Source of the DNA: Nepenthes gracilis
Taxonomy: Eukaryota; Streptophyta; Magnoliopsida; Caryophyllales; Nepenthaceae
Direction of reading: 5' to 3'
Length of the DNA stretch: 64,000 nucleotides
NCBI GenBank assembly: GCA_033239525.1
Contig: BSYO01000028.1
Coordinates: 13,199,597 to 13,263,596 of the forward strand
Part shown: one piece after another, positions 50,001 through 61,468 of the stretch
Position numbering within the stretch: position 1 is the stretch's first letter
How the letters are laid out: every line of letters starts with the position of its first letter
Notes under the pieces: model-generated
What the model saw: only the letters and a program-made list of their open reading frames with translations
Databases searched by the model: none
What the model was told of the DNA's origin: nothing
Program-made: the position numbers and the translations under genes

Positions 50001-53000
50001 AAGTGGGAATATTTTATGTTCGGTAGAGCGAAAAGGATGTTATTTGAGTTTGCGAAGGATGACGACAGGATCCCTGTATAGGGGAAGTTGCAGAAGTGTA
50101 AGAGGTGATGGTCGCTGATAAAGGCAAAGGATCCCCTATAAAGTTGTGAGGGAAAATTTGTTAGATTTTGAGTTACTCCCTTGTAGATGCTATAACAATC
50201 GGATAGTTATCAGGATGACACGCGATGCTTACGCATGATACGCTTGGACAAAGATATCAAGCAAGGGCCACACGATACTTGTGCGAGGATCGACCAAGGG
50301 TTGGTCAATGTTAGGGATTGGCCAACAGTTTTGATGAACCGAGAGGGACGAATGAATGGCGACAATACATAGCAGGCAAACAATAATCACACAATAAGAC
50401 AAGACACAAGCAATTTGTATGGAAATCCTCTTCTTAATAAGAAGGAAAAACCACGAGACGATACGTCTGAAAATCTCCACTATATAAAATCGATTACACA
50501 AACTCCAAATATAAGAATACAAGACTCCTTATATCAGAGGGACCCGAGCAACAATGAGTATGAGGTGAGGGAGTAGATACATGACAGGTAAAATATTTTT
50601 CGCATTTCGAGAACAACACGGCCAAGATCGGTGGTGACCGGAAAGCTTCTAATCTTCCTCTTCACCCTCTTCTCTCTCCCTTTCTCTCCTCTTTTCTCTC
50701 ATTGGTGGCACTCTCTGACTGATATTACAAGTGTTCTCTTTCTCTTTTACCGCTCTCCTTTTATAAACCCTAAAATGAATTTTGCGCGCTTTTATTTTGG
50801 GCTCGTTGTCTCTGTGCCCTTTGGCATCATCACTCGGTCGCTCCTCTGATTTAGCATTCGGTTGCTCATCAGACTCGATATCACTGGTCGCCTTTATACA
50901 TCTTTGTCCGCTTGTCCTTCAGACTTGGCGCTTGGTCCTCGAGCTTGGATGTCCCTAGGGGCTCGCCACGCACACGAAAACCCCAATACCGCATCTCAAT
51001 ATTAAACCCATGTGTGTCCATCTGAACTGCCGGATGACCCATCAACCGGTTATAGGCCTACATGGGGGTGATCCATAACCTAATAGTCGAGAGTCATCCA
51101 AGTGACAAATGAAGCTTAAGGGTCGCGCGATGTTCGCAGAGGGTTAGCCGATGGTTGGTCGAAGGTCAGAAGAGTAGCGTATGACAGGTGCCTGATAGAT
51201 GCACATGCATTATTTGCCAAGGAGAGTGGCCCGATGCATTGGAGAGGTGCACATGCGTGGTTTATCTAGAAAGATCGTGCCTGAAGGGCCCTTGTGTACT
51301 ATTTGTCTAGGCAGGTCATGCCTGATGTGCGGCTGATCGGATCTCATCTGCTGTTTCCGATATAATGTTGTGCCTGATGTGATTTTAGGGTATCTAATAT
51401 TATTTTCTCACACAAAGAGCGCTTCACAGATAAAGAGAAGAGAAAAAGAGAGAAGATAAAGAGATTTGATATTATTTTTCTCTTGGTTGAAAAGGATTTT
51501 CCATATTAAAAATCATTGTGTATTGTTTTATTTTTTATACTCATGATTTTGGTGGTTGATGTTTGACGGGGGATTCGGGTATGCTCCACTATGCCAGGTG
51601 TGCGTGTTTTGGCCGAATCCCAATCATGTTCTAAGTTACTATACACTCATTTGTTAAAGATTAATTTTTCTTCTAATGAAGATCGTCCCCCTTGTTATCT
51701 AAGGTGTGGTCAATTGCGGATTCTAAGCGGCAAGGATTTCTTGGAGTCCCGGAGTTCATTACTGCAATGCAGGTTGTGCTTTGCATCTACTTCTGTGGAT
51801 CTTGCTTTATTTTCCAAGTCCCTATTTTTTCCTGAACTATTTTGAGTTCTTTATGGTATAGTTAGTATCTCTAGCACAAGCTGGCCAAACGATATCTCCT
51901 GAACTCTTGAATTCTGAATGTAAGTATGTTTAAGGAGAAGACTGACACTTGCTAATTTAACTTCTGTATGGTAGTATCCCCAGCACATTCTTTTAATTAG
52001 CTTGAAGACGCTGTATTTCTGTTCTTGGCAGTTAACTGGGAAAATATAAAGCCTCCAAAAATGGAAGGTTTGCAGGAAAAAATAGAGGAAAAAGTGGCTG
52101 TAAGTTTTGATTGTTTTAAGATTTTCCCTTCAGTTTATTTCTTTGTGAAAGATCTAATAACTGCTTTGTTAAATTCAGAGAAGGGACAGAATAAAATCAA
52201 GTGAGAGGCAACTAAATGGTATATTAATGATCTTCTCGCATAAAAGGTCATTTGGTTTTATTGAACATTGTTGTTTTACACTTTGCTCGTTATATGGCAG
52301 ATGTCAAACAATTGCAGCCAACGCAAATATCTCCTTGGTTTACATCATCATTGAAATCAGCAGAGAAGGTAAATGCTGTCTTTTATGTGGTTGTTGTCTG
52401 TTTGGACTTGGCAGTTTCTTGATGGCATTACAATAACTCTGTGGGGGTTTTGTTGCTTCTATGAGTGTGAGGATTGATCCGTTATTTATTAGATTTCTTA
52501 TGGTGCATCTGTTTGTAGTCATTTTTTATACATGTTCAGACATTGTAGAAGGTAGATGCTTTTAGTCATTTTTGTAGACATTTGAAATTTGGTACTTTTT
52601 CCTGTACTGTGTTTTAACCTGGTTCAGATATTCTAATGATGCAGCTGTTTATTTCTAGTCGAACGTATCCCATTTTAATTACAAAAGTATGTCTTAAATT
52701 CTGATTTTTGCTGCTTTTTTGGGCTGGAGAGCATGTATTCTATGCATTTCAAGTCAATCTCCTTCCTGAGAATATAACATACTCATTGACCGTAATCTTG
52801 TTTATGTTCAGCCTAAATTTCAATTTTCTATATTTCACTCTGTTTCTAACATCATCTGCTTTTCTGTTGGCGTAAGGTTAGGTTTTCAATACCTAGTTTA
52901 CATCTTTAAAAGTTGAAATATAAAACTTACTGTTTGATTGAGAATCAAGTCTTTCTGAAATTTGGAGTTCCTGTTATTTGCATGGAAGGTAACTTTTCTT

Positions 53001-56000
53001 TAGGGCATTAGTTACTTTGTGGGTAACACCGTGACGAAGTGATTGAAAAAATCTTCTTCCAGTTCAACTTTATTTGAGATAATACATAATTCCAACACTA
53101 TTTAAATAGCTCAGGTGTGCTTGCTAAGGTAATTAATGTGACTAGAATGACGAGGAACTGATTGGTGACAATTCACTATCTCCTGCTGTGGTGCTTGTTT
53201 GCAATGTTGTGCCCAACACCCCCATTTTCACCTTTCTGTTGCTAGTCCTTGCTGGCTTGGAATAGCTTATTAATGAGTTCACTTGAATTGTTTCCTTATT
53301 CATCACATTGTTTCTCTAATTGCCTGATTTAGTAGAGATTCAACTTAACTTTTTGTTTCTCTTGTTCAATATGCTATTGAATGCACGAGTTGCTTGTTTC
53401 TGTTTGCTTTAGCTCTTTTATTATCAAAGTTTCTTGATATCCTTGTCTTGGTTCTTCTGGCGTGCATGGGATACATGCCTTTGATGTGAATTTTTACCTC
53501 ATTTTTATTTACTTATCTAAATTAAAAAATCTCCTTTGCTGCGTTCCATTTCAGGTGCCTTCAAACTCCGTGACATCTATTATTGATGGTTTAAAGACGT
53601 TGTACAGTCAGAAGCTAAAGCCCTTAGAAGCTACATATCTGTTTAATGATTTTGTGTCTCCAGCATTGGTCAGTAAAGGGTAGTCTGATTTAAATTACTC
53701 TTCTGCAACAAAGGGATTCAATCTTGTCAATCCTACGTCCATGGATGAAAATATCGGTATCGGTCGCGGTTATGTTGGTGTCAGATATATTAGATAATAT
53801 ATATTTATATCGGATATATCATATAAAATTTTTTTTTCTAAAAGCCGTAAGCTGATAGGATCATATTGGCCAATATATTATGATATATTGCCGATATGGA
53901 AACATATTGTGATATTATTACAGTATTAGAAAATAATGGTATCAGGGACCCTCGATATCGATGCATGTTGGCCGATATCTATGTTAATGCCTACATCTCT
54001 TCATATACCTTTGTAGGGAAATTGTATTCTTCAGTTAGCTGTTGCCATTTCTTTCCATTTATCTGTAGCATAAGATCAACAATAAGATACTATTTGTCTT
54101 ATGCCTTCATTCATTGTTTTGTGGCAGACAAATAGTGATTTTGATGCCAAACCCATGGTCATGCTTCTGGGCCAGTATTCCACTGGGAAGACAACATTCA
54201 TCAGACATATGCTAAAAACCAGTTATCCAGGTTTCTTTCTTGCTAACTCTCAAGCAGGGTAGGGAGATAATCTTTTCTTATATTTTGTTATCTATTGCAT
54301 TGTTCACAGGAGCACATATTGGACCAGAGCCAACTACAGAAAATTTTGTCGTCATCATGGTAATAATAGTATGATTTACCATCAATTCTCCTACCATCAT
54401 TGATGCAGTTATATGGTGTTTTCAGCACATTGATGTAGTATGCTCCTAGTAAGCTCTTTCTGATTGTAGAATAGTTATTGATGCAGTTATATGGTGTTTT
54501 CAGCATATTGATGTGGGCCCTTATTCATGTATCTAGTATGCTCCTAGCAAGCTCTTTCTGATTGTAGAATAATTTGTTTAAATGAGGTTAAGATGAATGA
54601 GCAGTGTAATTCTAAAACTAAAAATTGCTGACGTTTGAAGCTGATAAGATAATGAAAGAACTTTTAATTTTGTTTATGAAATCTGAAACATAAGTTAAGT
54701 CGTACAGCGGAAAGATTAAGTTGTTTGATTGAGGTTAGAAGCAATAAGAAAGAAGATATGAAACTGAAAAGCTTGTTGCTAGATTTATAAAAGAAGATTT
54801 GACTACTTAATTTTTCAAAACATGTGGTTCAAAATGAGCAGGAGTAACTACAAAGAATATATTGAACTATTAGCAATAGCAGATACTGTTGCCGTTCAGA
54901 AATTACAGCCTTCTGAATAGTAACTGGCCAATCTATGGGTACACCACGGAGTTGAGGTTGGTCTTGTGAACCAACCTCCTAAAGCGAAATAAGCATAAAA
55001 GAAAAATAGTAGAGCAGATCAACCTGTAAAAACAAACTACTCTATCCGTATCCAAAAACCCATAATATCAAATAAAACATTTTCGTCTTTGTAAGTTTAC
55101 CAAGGGCTGTAGTAATAGTGATCCTTCTATTCAACTGTTACAACCATTTTTGAATACCTCTTAGCATTTTATGAAAGGTTCGATTATTTATATATGATTT
55201 CTCATAAAGCAAATTTATTCGATTATTCTTTTTATTCTCAATAACCATCTGAACAGTCTTATGATTGATAAAAGAAGATTTGACTACTATTAATTTTTCA
55301 AAGCATACCGCTTCAAAATGAGCAGTATAGTAGAGGAGGATTCATATAGCCAACCTTATATAACAAGACTTCAAGCTTTGTTATTGTCACTGTTAAAATC
55401 TGTGTTCTTGTGCAGTCTGGACCAGATGAAAGAAGTATCCCCGGCCATACAATTGCCGTTCAAGCAGACATGCCATTCAGTGGTCTTACTGCTTATGGAT
55501 CTGCTTTTTTGTCAAAGTTTGAATGCTCTCAAATGCCACATCCAGTGCGTTAATTAAAGAATTACTATGATTACGTTATCTAAATTTTACTTCATAATAT
55601 TACTCATCAATTTACATATATATTTCTAAAACTTGCTGAAGCTATTGGAACACATTACTTTTGTCGACTCTCCTGGAGTATTATCAGGAGAAAAGCAAAG
55701 AACACAAAGAAGCTATGACTTCACTGGTGTGACATCATGGTTTGCTGCCAAGTGCGACCTTATATTGCTCCTGTTTGATCCATATAAGCTTGATATTAGC
55801 GACGAATTCAAGGGTGTGATCTTCTCTCTACGTGGTCATGATGACAAGATTCGTGTTGTTTTTAACAAGGCTGATCAAGTCGATACTCAACAGGTGATAA
55901 GCTTCAGTGCTTTCAATTGTTGTGTGTTCGGTGGCATTGCAGCCTCTAATCAGGTGTGTTTCCATGTAGTTGATGAGGGTTTATGGTGCTTTGATGTGGT

Positions 56001-58574
56001 CACTTGGGAAAGTTCTAAATACCCCTGAGGTTACCCGTGTCTACATTGGGTAAACATCAAATAAACTCCGAACATTATTTGGAGCCTTTTTAGGCTTTTC
56101 TTCCATCTTCTGAGCTATGTTTGGGTAATTGTGGGAAGTAGACATCTCTTTATCTGTGCAGCTCATTCCATGATAAGCCTTTAAGCGATAGCTCTGCTGG
56201 TCCTATTGGAAGGGAGCTTTTCAAGAAGGAACAAGACGATCTTCTTGCTGATCTAAAAGATATTCCGAAAAAGGCGTGTGATCGACGGGTATGTTTTTCT
56301 TCTTGGAAGCTGAATTGCTTGTGCTACATTCATTGCATGGGTATAAATCCTGGGTTGCTCATGGACCTGCGATGGACACAAATGGATCTTATTTTATATT
56401 TATCATAGGGTTTTTTTTTTTTTTTCTAGTCAACGAATCTTCATGCAATTTGAATTGTAAGTATACCACAGACCTATGGAGCCCCATAGAAAAGAGTGGT
56501 GTCATTCGGAATATTTTTTATGCTGGGTACCTGAGTTGATTGGCTGAAATCCGGGTCCCAAGCTCTCATTGTGTAATGTAAGAAGCACCGACACTTCTCA
56601 CATGCGAGTGTGTCGGTATTTGGCACGTGCTAGGATATTTTTATTATTATTTTTTTAATTCTGACACTTTTTAAATACGTTAAATTGTTTCATAATTTTA
56701 ATTAAAAATGAGATTCTTAAGGTAAATTAGATATAATTGAAGCCATTTGATAATTTAGGAATGATTAAAAGCCTAAACTCCCGTTGTCTTCTATATTTAT
56801 CATTATGTGAAGTACATTATAATACAACTTATTTATATTGACTCACTTACATACCTATCCTTATTATAAGATTCCTAGCAATGATATTTAAATTGGGAAT
56901 ATATGTTGGATCCTCACAGGTCAATGAGTTTGTGAAGCGTGCTAGAGCAGCAAAGATCCATGCTTACATTATTAGCCATCTTAGAAAGGAGATGCCTTCA
57001 GTGGTCGGCAAATCAAAGGCTCAACAGAGACTCATGGATAACTTGGAAGATGAATTTGGAAAGGTTACAATACAATTCTCTTGCCTGCCCTCTAATTTTA
57101 TGCCTACTGTTGATATCAATGATGGACCTACATCTACTCTGTGATACCCCACCCACCAACCTTTAAAATTTGCTGTTAAAGCAAGGGAAAAATTATGGGA
57201 ACTGTTCACATTTCTATGTAAAAATATAATACTGGGAAAACAATATCCTTTATGAAAAAGTCGAGATTTAGGCTTGCCTCTTTTCACATGAACATAAAGT
57301 AGGGTGACTACAACTACAGCAAGATAATTAAAGGATTGCAAAAATGTAAATGACATATGATTTTGATGACAAAAATGCAAAAACAATCCGAGAGGAAATC
57401 CTTTCGGGCATTTGAAGTTATGAACTAACAAATTCACTAAAAAGTGAATTTATAATACAATAGGCAAAGACGAATTAGACCTCTAGATGACTTCCAGTAA
57501 CACGTGACATCTATTGAAGAGTCCAGTATTCAGATTAGGCTTCCAAACTATGGATCTGAACTTCTAGGATCTTTTTTCTACAACTCAAGATTTCATCTAA
57601 AAACGCTTTAATTCTACATATAAGCCAACATCTGAATTTCATAAGATTGCATGCCAAATAATATGTTTAATAGGTTGTGGGTAAGAGATTATGAAAATCT
57701 TGGAATAGAACATCCAGAAAAGTGAAAAATAAAGTGTCCTAAGCTAAAATATCATGCAAACATATATCATCAAATGGAAATATGAAATCTTTCAAAGATT
57801 AGTAACTCTCCCAAAGATAATTGATGTAGGGGAAACGTCTTCTTTAACAATAAACTAAGGCTCTTATACAAAAAAACTCTGTTATTAAGTTAATTAAAAA
57901 ATAAATATAATTTTCTAATAAATAATATCTCAAAATAAGAAATAATATGATATAATTTCTGAAATCAAATAAAATAAAATCATATCAAATAAAATAAAAT
58001 AAAATAAAATTAAATATATTCTAATTTGTAATGTCCATGATGTCTCCATCAATAATGCTCTTAACGAGTCTTGAAGATTTGAGCCATCCATAGGGATCTC
58101 TTTTGAGCTATTGGGTAGATGAATGGTGGAGATTGGATAGTCATTTAACTAACCCACTTGATGCAATTTTTATTTTTTGTCAATTCAAATTTTAATCTTG
58201 ATCATTAAATGAATATGGGAACCCCAAATAAGAAGACCATAATGCACTTGAAAATGTGAGATGAAGCATTTATACTTGCATTACCCAACCAGAAACCGAT
58301 ATGGCATGCTCCATTGATTCATTTTATATAAATGAATATTATCAAGCAGCGGGTACTTACGCGTAAATGTCAAATTGTATGTTTACAGGTCCGGCGGGAG
58401 TTTCATCTACCAATTGGTGACTTTCCCAACGTCGAGCATTTCCGAGAAGTCCTCAAGGGCTATAACATGGACAAGTTCGAGAAGCTGAAGCCTAAAATGA
58501 TACAAGCTGTTGATGACATGCTGGCCTATGACATACCTGAGCTTCTAAAGAATTTCAAAAACCCCTATGATTGA
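46757..58574 (+). CDS. EHD1: EH-domain dynamin-like ATPase (plant EHD), 16 exons
   Basis: Exons: 46757-46841, 46949-47028, 51704-51772, 51862-51919, 52032-52099, 52179-52218, 52301-52368, 53555-53668, 54128-54230, 54310-54359, 55416-55544, 55642-55893, 55970-56049, 56162-56288, 56920-57063, 58389-58574. All are GT-AG and in frame, giving 550 aa, against about 545 for Arabidopsis EHDs. An N-terminal EH module has an intact EF-hand loop ([12 protein letters not shown], 27-38), the plant order; animal EHDs carry EH at the C-terminus. The dynamin-type domain has P-loop GQYSTGKT (209-216), DSPG (297-300) and NKAD (363-366). The C-terminal helical region ends [10 protein letters not shown]. Family knowledge: EHDs bind ATP, tubulate membranes and act in endocytosis and recycling. 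The symbol is the family name; I cannot separate EHD1 from EHD2. Intron 2 is enlarged by a retroelement. No key residue is missing. Confidence 0.95.
48659..49812 (+). pseudogene. Copia gag-protease remnant
   Basis: Broken by many stops. It shows a UBN2-type gag ([26 protein letters not shown]), a lost zinc knuckle near 49360-49400 and a protease/pre-integrase stretch ([32 protein letters not shown]). The longest open part is 49537-49812 (91 codons). It is transcribed only as intron sequence of EHD, if at all. Confidence 0.8.
50309..51085 (+). mobile_element. Solo LTR nested in the copia 3' LTR
   Basis: Termini TGTTAGGG ... CCTAATA are near-perfect inverted repeats, flanked by GTCAA (50304-50308) and GTCGA (51086-51090). 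Outside the insertion, the host LTR continues in register with the 5' LTR (GGGTTGGTTGAGGATT against GGGTTGGTC|GAGAGTC). A TATA motif (CTATATAAAAT) lies at 50480. The length is 777 bp. No coding sequence. Confidence 0.85.
52369..53554. other. EHD intron 7, no further feature seen
   Basis: A 1.2-kb AT/T-rich intron, with no repeat or frame I can support. Confidence 0.6.
53745..53995 (+). repeat. Dispersed CGATAT-rich repeat, copy 3 (EHD intron 8)
   Basis: ATATCGGTATCGGTCGCGG is followed by ATATCGGATATATC, GATCATATTGGCCAATATAT, GCCGATATGGAAACATATTG, GGTATCAGGGACC and TTGGCCGATAT. This is the longest of the copies and matches the CNX5-intron copies at 8468-8645 and, in reverse, 4199-4330. Confidence 0.75.
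54360..55415. other. EHD intron 10, with a short tandem duplication
   Basis: Contains the duplication at 54402-54571. The rest is AT-rich. The phrase TTGACTACT-TAATTTTTCAAA recurs near 54800 and 55275, another weak internal duplication. No gene. Confidence 0.6.
54402..54571. repeat. Tandem duplication, 78-bp offset
   Basis: GATGCAGTTATATGGTGTTT occurs at 54402 and 54480, each followed by CAGCAYATTGATG and TATGCTCCTAG-AAGCTC. The second copy has about 17 extra bases (GGGCCCTTATTCATGTA). Confidence 0.85.
57064..58388. other. EHD intron 15, with an AAAAT repeat
   Basis: A 1.3-kb AT-rich intron. It contains an (AAAAT)n microsatellite at about 57987-58010. The antisense frame at 57021-57437 overlaps exon 15 in reverse and has no family resemblance. 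Confidence 0.6.
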
Positions 58575-58708
58575 TGAGCTTCATTTTGACAATTAATTGA
58601 TTCATCTCATGACACACTATTAGATGTGGGCATAACATCTAAGAATCTTCCAGCTGCACTCAAAACCTTTCATCCATGCATCTGATGCCCAAAGGCTTAA
58701 GATGTTAT

Positions 58709-58950
58709 TCAAACAGCACACTTTTTAAATAAAGACTTGATGAAGAGGTTTACAACATTCTGGGCTGACTCAACATTTGTCATCATCACATCTCCCACAT
58801 TCACGATTTCAAGAATGAGCTGAAATCTCGTTTTCATGTGCTTTGACTTCTTACGACCTTTTGGTTCTTCTGTCTGTGCAATTGTGTCACTGCTGTCACG
58901 ACCAACGGGGATAGAAAACTCATTAGATGGAACACTCTCATCCTGTTTGA
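58709..58950 (-). pseudogene. Copia RNase H tail, minus strand
   Basis: Minus-strand text KSKHMKTRFQLILEIVNVGD followed by NVVNLFIKSLF resembles the C-terminus of copia RNase H (SKHID-RYHFIRE ... ADIFTKPL type). It lies 135 bp beyond the EHD stop and directly abuts the LTR at 58951. It comes from an autonomous-type copia element of which I see nothing else here. It may lie within the EHD 3' UTR, antisense to it. Confidence 0.65.
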
Positions 58951-61468
58951 TGCGTTGGGATTTAGCCAAAACTCGTACAATCGGTGCAGCGAAACAAATC
59001 GAAATACCCTGTCAAACGTCAACTACCAAACATTTGAGTACAATGAATGTAATGTTGCACAGTGATTTTTAACGTGAAAAATTCTTTCAAATTAAGGAAA
59101 AAAATTGTTAGACAAATTTTGGATAAATTTATTATAAAAGTGACTGGTTATAAAAATCACCCTCTTAGAAATTTCTTCACTACAACCTAAGTGAATGATT
59201 GATTGAATACAACTATCAACACATCTAGCAACGCACAAGAAAAAATGTAGGGAGAAAAATAAGTAATCAAATAGTAATATGTCATGGAAAAAACGACACT
59301 AGATTAGTGTACCAAGTCTTAACAAAGAACGAAACTGGAATCAAACATCAATCAAATGTTGAATATTTTTCTCTTCTCTCTTCTTTTTCTTCGTATAGTG
59401 CTTTTTGTGTTACAAAATAATTTCGGATGCCTTAAAATCCTATCAAGCATGCCTTTACAACAGTGTTCTCACACGAGCGCTCTTCAAGTGTAGACTCACT
59501 GGATAAATGGTACACCGCTACTTTTTTTAGACGTATATCAGGATGTCTCTTCCTGGATGCCTCTTAGAAGTATATTAGGCATGATTTTTTTAGACAAACC
59601 ATGCATGTGTGTATATCACGTACGTGTCAACCGCTACTTTTCAAGGCAAACGGTCCATGTGCTCTCACTGGCAAAAGCCTTTACTGATCCTTACTCGAGT
59701 ATCGTGTGACCATTTGGTATCTTTTGTTATTTAGATAACCCTGAATCAACCCTCACACGAACATTATATGACTCTTACTTGAATTTTTCATTCAAGCGTT
59801 TCACCTATAAATATTACATGTCATCTAAATAACCCATCCATTTGTTGCGGTTTTATAAGGAAGTCACCCAAAATCTAATAAATTTTCCCTCACAACCTTG
59901 TGGGAGACCCTTCGCATTTACCGGCGACATCAGTTCTTATTTTTTTGGCAATTTTTCATTTGTGGGGATCCCAATGTTGCCCTACACAAGTTTAAACGAT
60001 ACTCTCTTCCAATCTACTGAATTTGGAATATTCCCACTTCCCTTAGGCTTTTTCTCCACGGTAAAGTCACTCGCCCTTACAATCCTCCTTGGCCTCCTCT
60101 TGCCGCCTGATCCAATATGCCCGTTCGTTAGCTTGGTATTGTCCTTAGCAATTGAAACCTCCATCAAGTATCAATTTGAACACTTGTTTTCTCTTACCAC
60201 AATCAATATACTTTTGGTGAGTTTTCACTGACCTTTTCTGAATATAATACAAAATCCCTCATCGTTATACTTTCCGATTGAAATCACATTTGATCATATA
60301 TTCGGGGCACATTGCATGCCCCTCCACATGAGCTTTGTCTCGTTATTCCCCATAAGTTAATGTTCTCAATATCAACTACTCTCAACGAGCCATCATTATC
60401 AATTTTTACATGTAGTCCTTGAACATATAGAAAGTGAAGAAGGATTTCTTCGATGTCGCATGATGTGAGGAACAACTATTCATCACCTAACTCATCTCGT
60501 GGCTTATAATACTCCGTGTTTTTTCCACGTGGACAACTTGTTAGGATTCAGTCAAAACATATACAACCAGTACAACGAAACAAATCTAAACCCCTCGTCA
60601 ATCGTCAATAACCAAACACTTGAGTACAAGAAATATAATATTATATAATAATTTTTAATATAGAAAATTCTTCCAAATTAAAGAAAAAATTATAGAATAA
60701 ATTCTGAAAAAAATCGACTATAAAAACAACTAGTTATAAAAATAATCCCATCCGAAATTGTTCTACTACAACCTAAGTGAATAACTGGTTGAATACAACT
60801 ACCATTACACAAGCAACCTACAAAAAAAATATGCTATGAAAAAAAAGTAACTAAACGGTAATATGTCCTAAAAAAATACTATAGCAACCTACCGACACTG
60901 GCGAAGAATAAAACTCAAATTGGATCTCAATTAAATATTAAACTTATTCTTCTTTTTTTTTCTCTATCTTTGTACGGCGCTTTGTATTGTAAAATAATTT
61001 TGGATGCCTTTAAATCACGTCAGACAAGATTTATGGTATATCGGTGCACAGGCGCCCCTCAGACACACATCAAGTGTGAACTCATTTGATAAATAGCACA
61101 CGATCTCCTCATAGGTATGCATCAGGCACGATCTTTCTTGACAAACCATATATGTGCATCATTTAGGCATGTATCAAGCGTTACTCTTCTAGGCAAACAA
61201 TATACGTGCTCTTCTCAGGCGCCTATTATATACCACTCAATTGAGTATCAACGGACTCTTGGCTGACTCTCAACTGAACATCACACGACCCATCAGTGTC
61301 TTTTGTCACTTGATCGACTATTACTCGACCGCCCATCACACGAATATCATACAACCATTGCTTTACTTTTCTGCCCAAGCGTTTTACTGTGAACATTGTC
61401 CATCCTCCAAATAACTTGTCCGTTTATTGTATTACTTACAAAGAAGTGACTTGAAGCCCAAAATGATA
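58951..61468 (-). mobile_element. Second copy of the small non-autonomous copia element, inverted
   Basis: Two LTRs of about 930 bp (58951-59880 and 60539-61468) match each other and, in reverse, the element at 47674-51626. They share the LTR start TATTAGATTTTGGGTGACTT, the end AATCCYAAC-CA and the downstream purine tract GTGAGGGAAAATTT. The internal part, only ~660 bp, holds the protease-like stretch (about 60475-60235) joined to the same tail as copy 1 (about 60167-59900; MEVSIAKDN... against MEISVAKSD...). The primer site and gag are deleted. No target duplication was found; the 61468 end is good to about 2 bp. Confidence 0.85.

Larger units (their letters stand above)
47674..51626 (+). 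mobile_element. Small non-autonomous copia element in EHD intron 2
   Basis: The 5' LTR (47674-about 48609, starting TATTAAG where the partner has TGTTAGA) is followed by TGGTATCAGA, the initiator-tRNA primer site of copia elements, at 48611. Gag-like text begins [19 protein letters not shown] at 48659. A protease segment lies at 49537-49800 ([18 protein letters not shown], with DSD where DSG is expected). A ~300-bp tail and a purine tract (GTGAGGGAAAATT) lead to the 3' LTR (50159-51626). No integrase, reverse transcriptase or RNase H is present. The 3' LTR has an internal deletion of about 240 bp and holds a foreign solo LTR. No target duplication was found. Confidence 0.85.

Noticed and set aside
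59842..60231. 129-codon plus-strand frame with hydrophobic stretches
   Set aside because: It is the reverse of the tail segment of the inverted copia element; the meaningful reading is on the minus strand.
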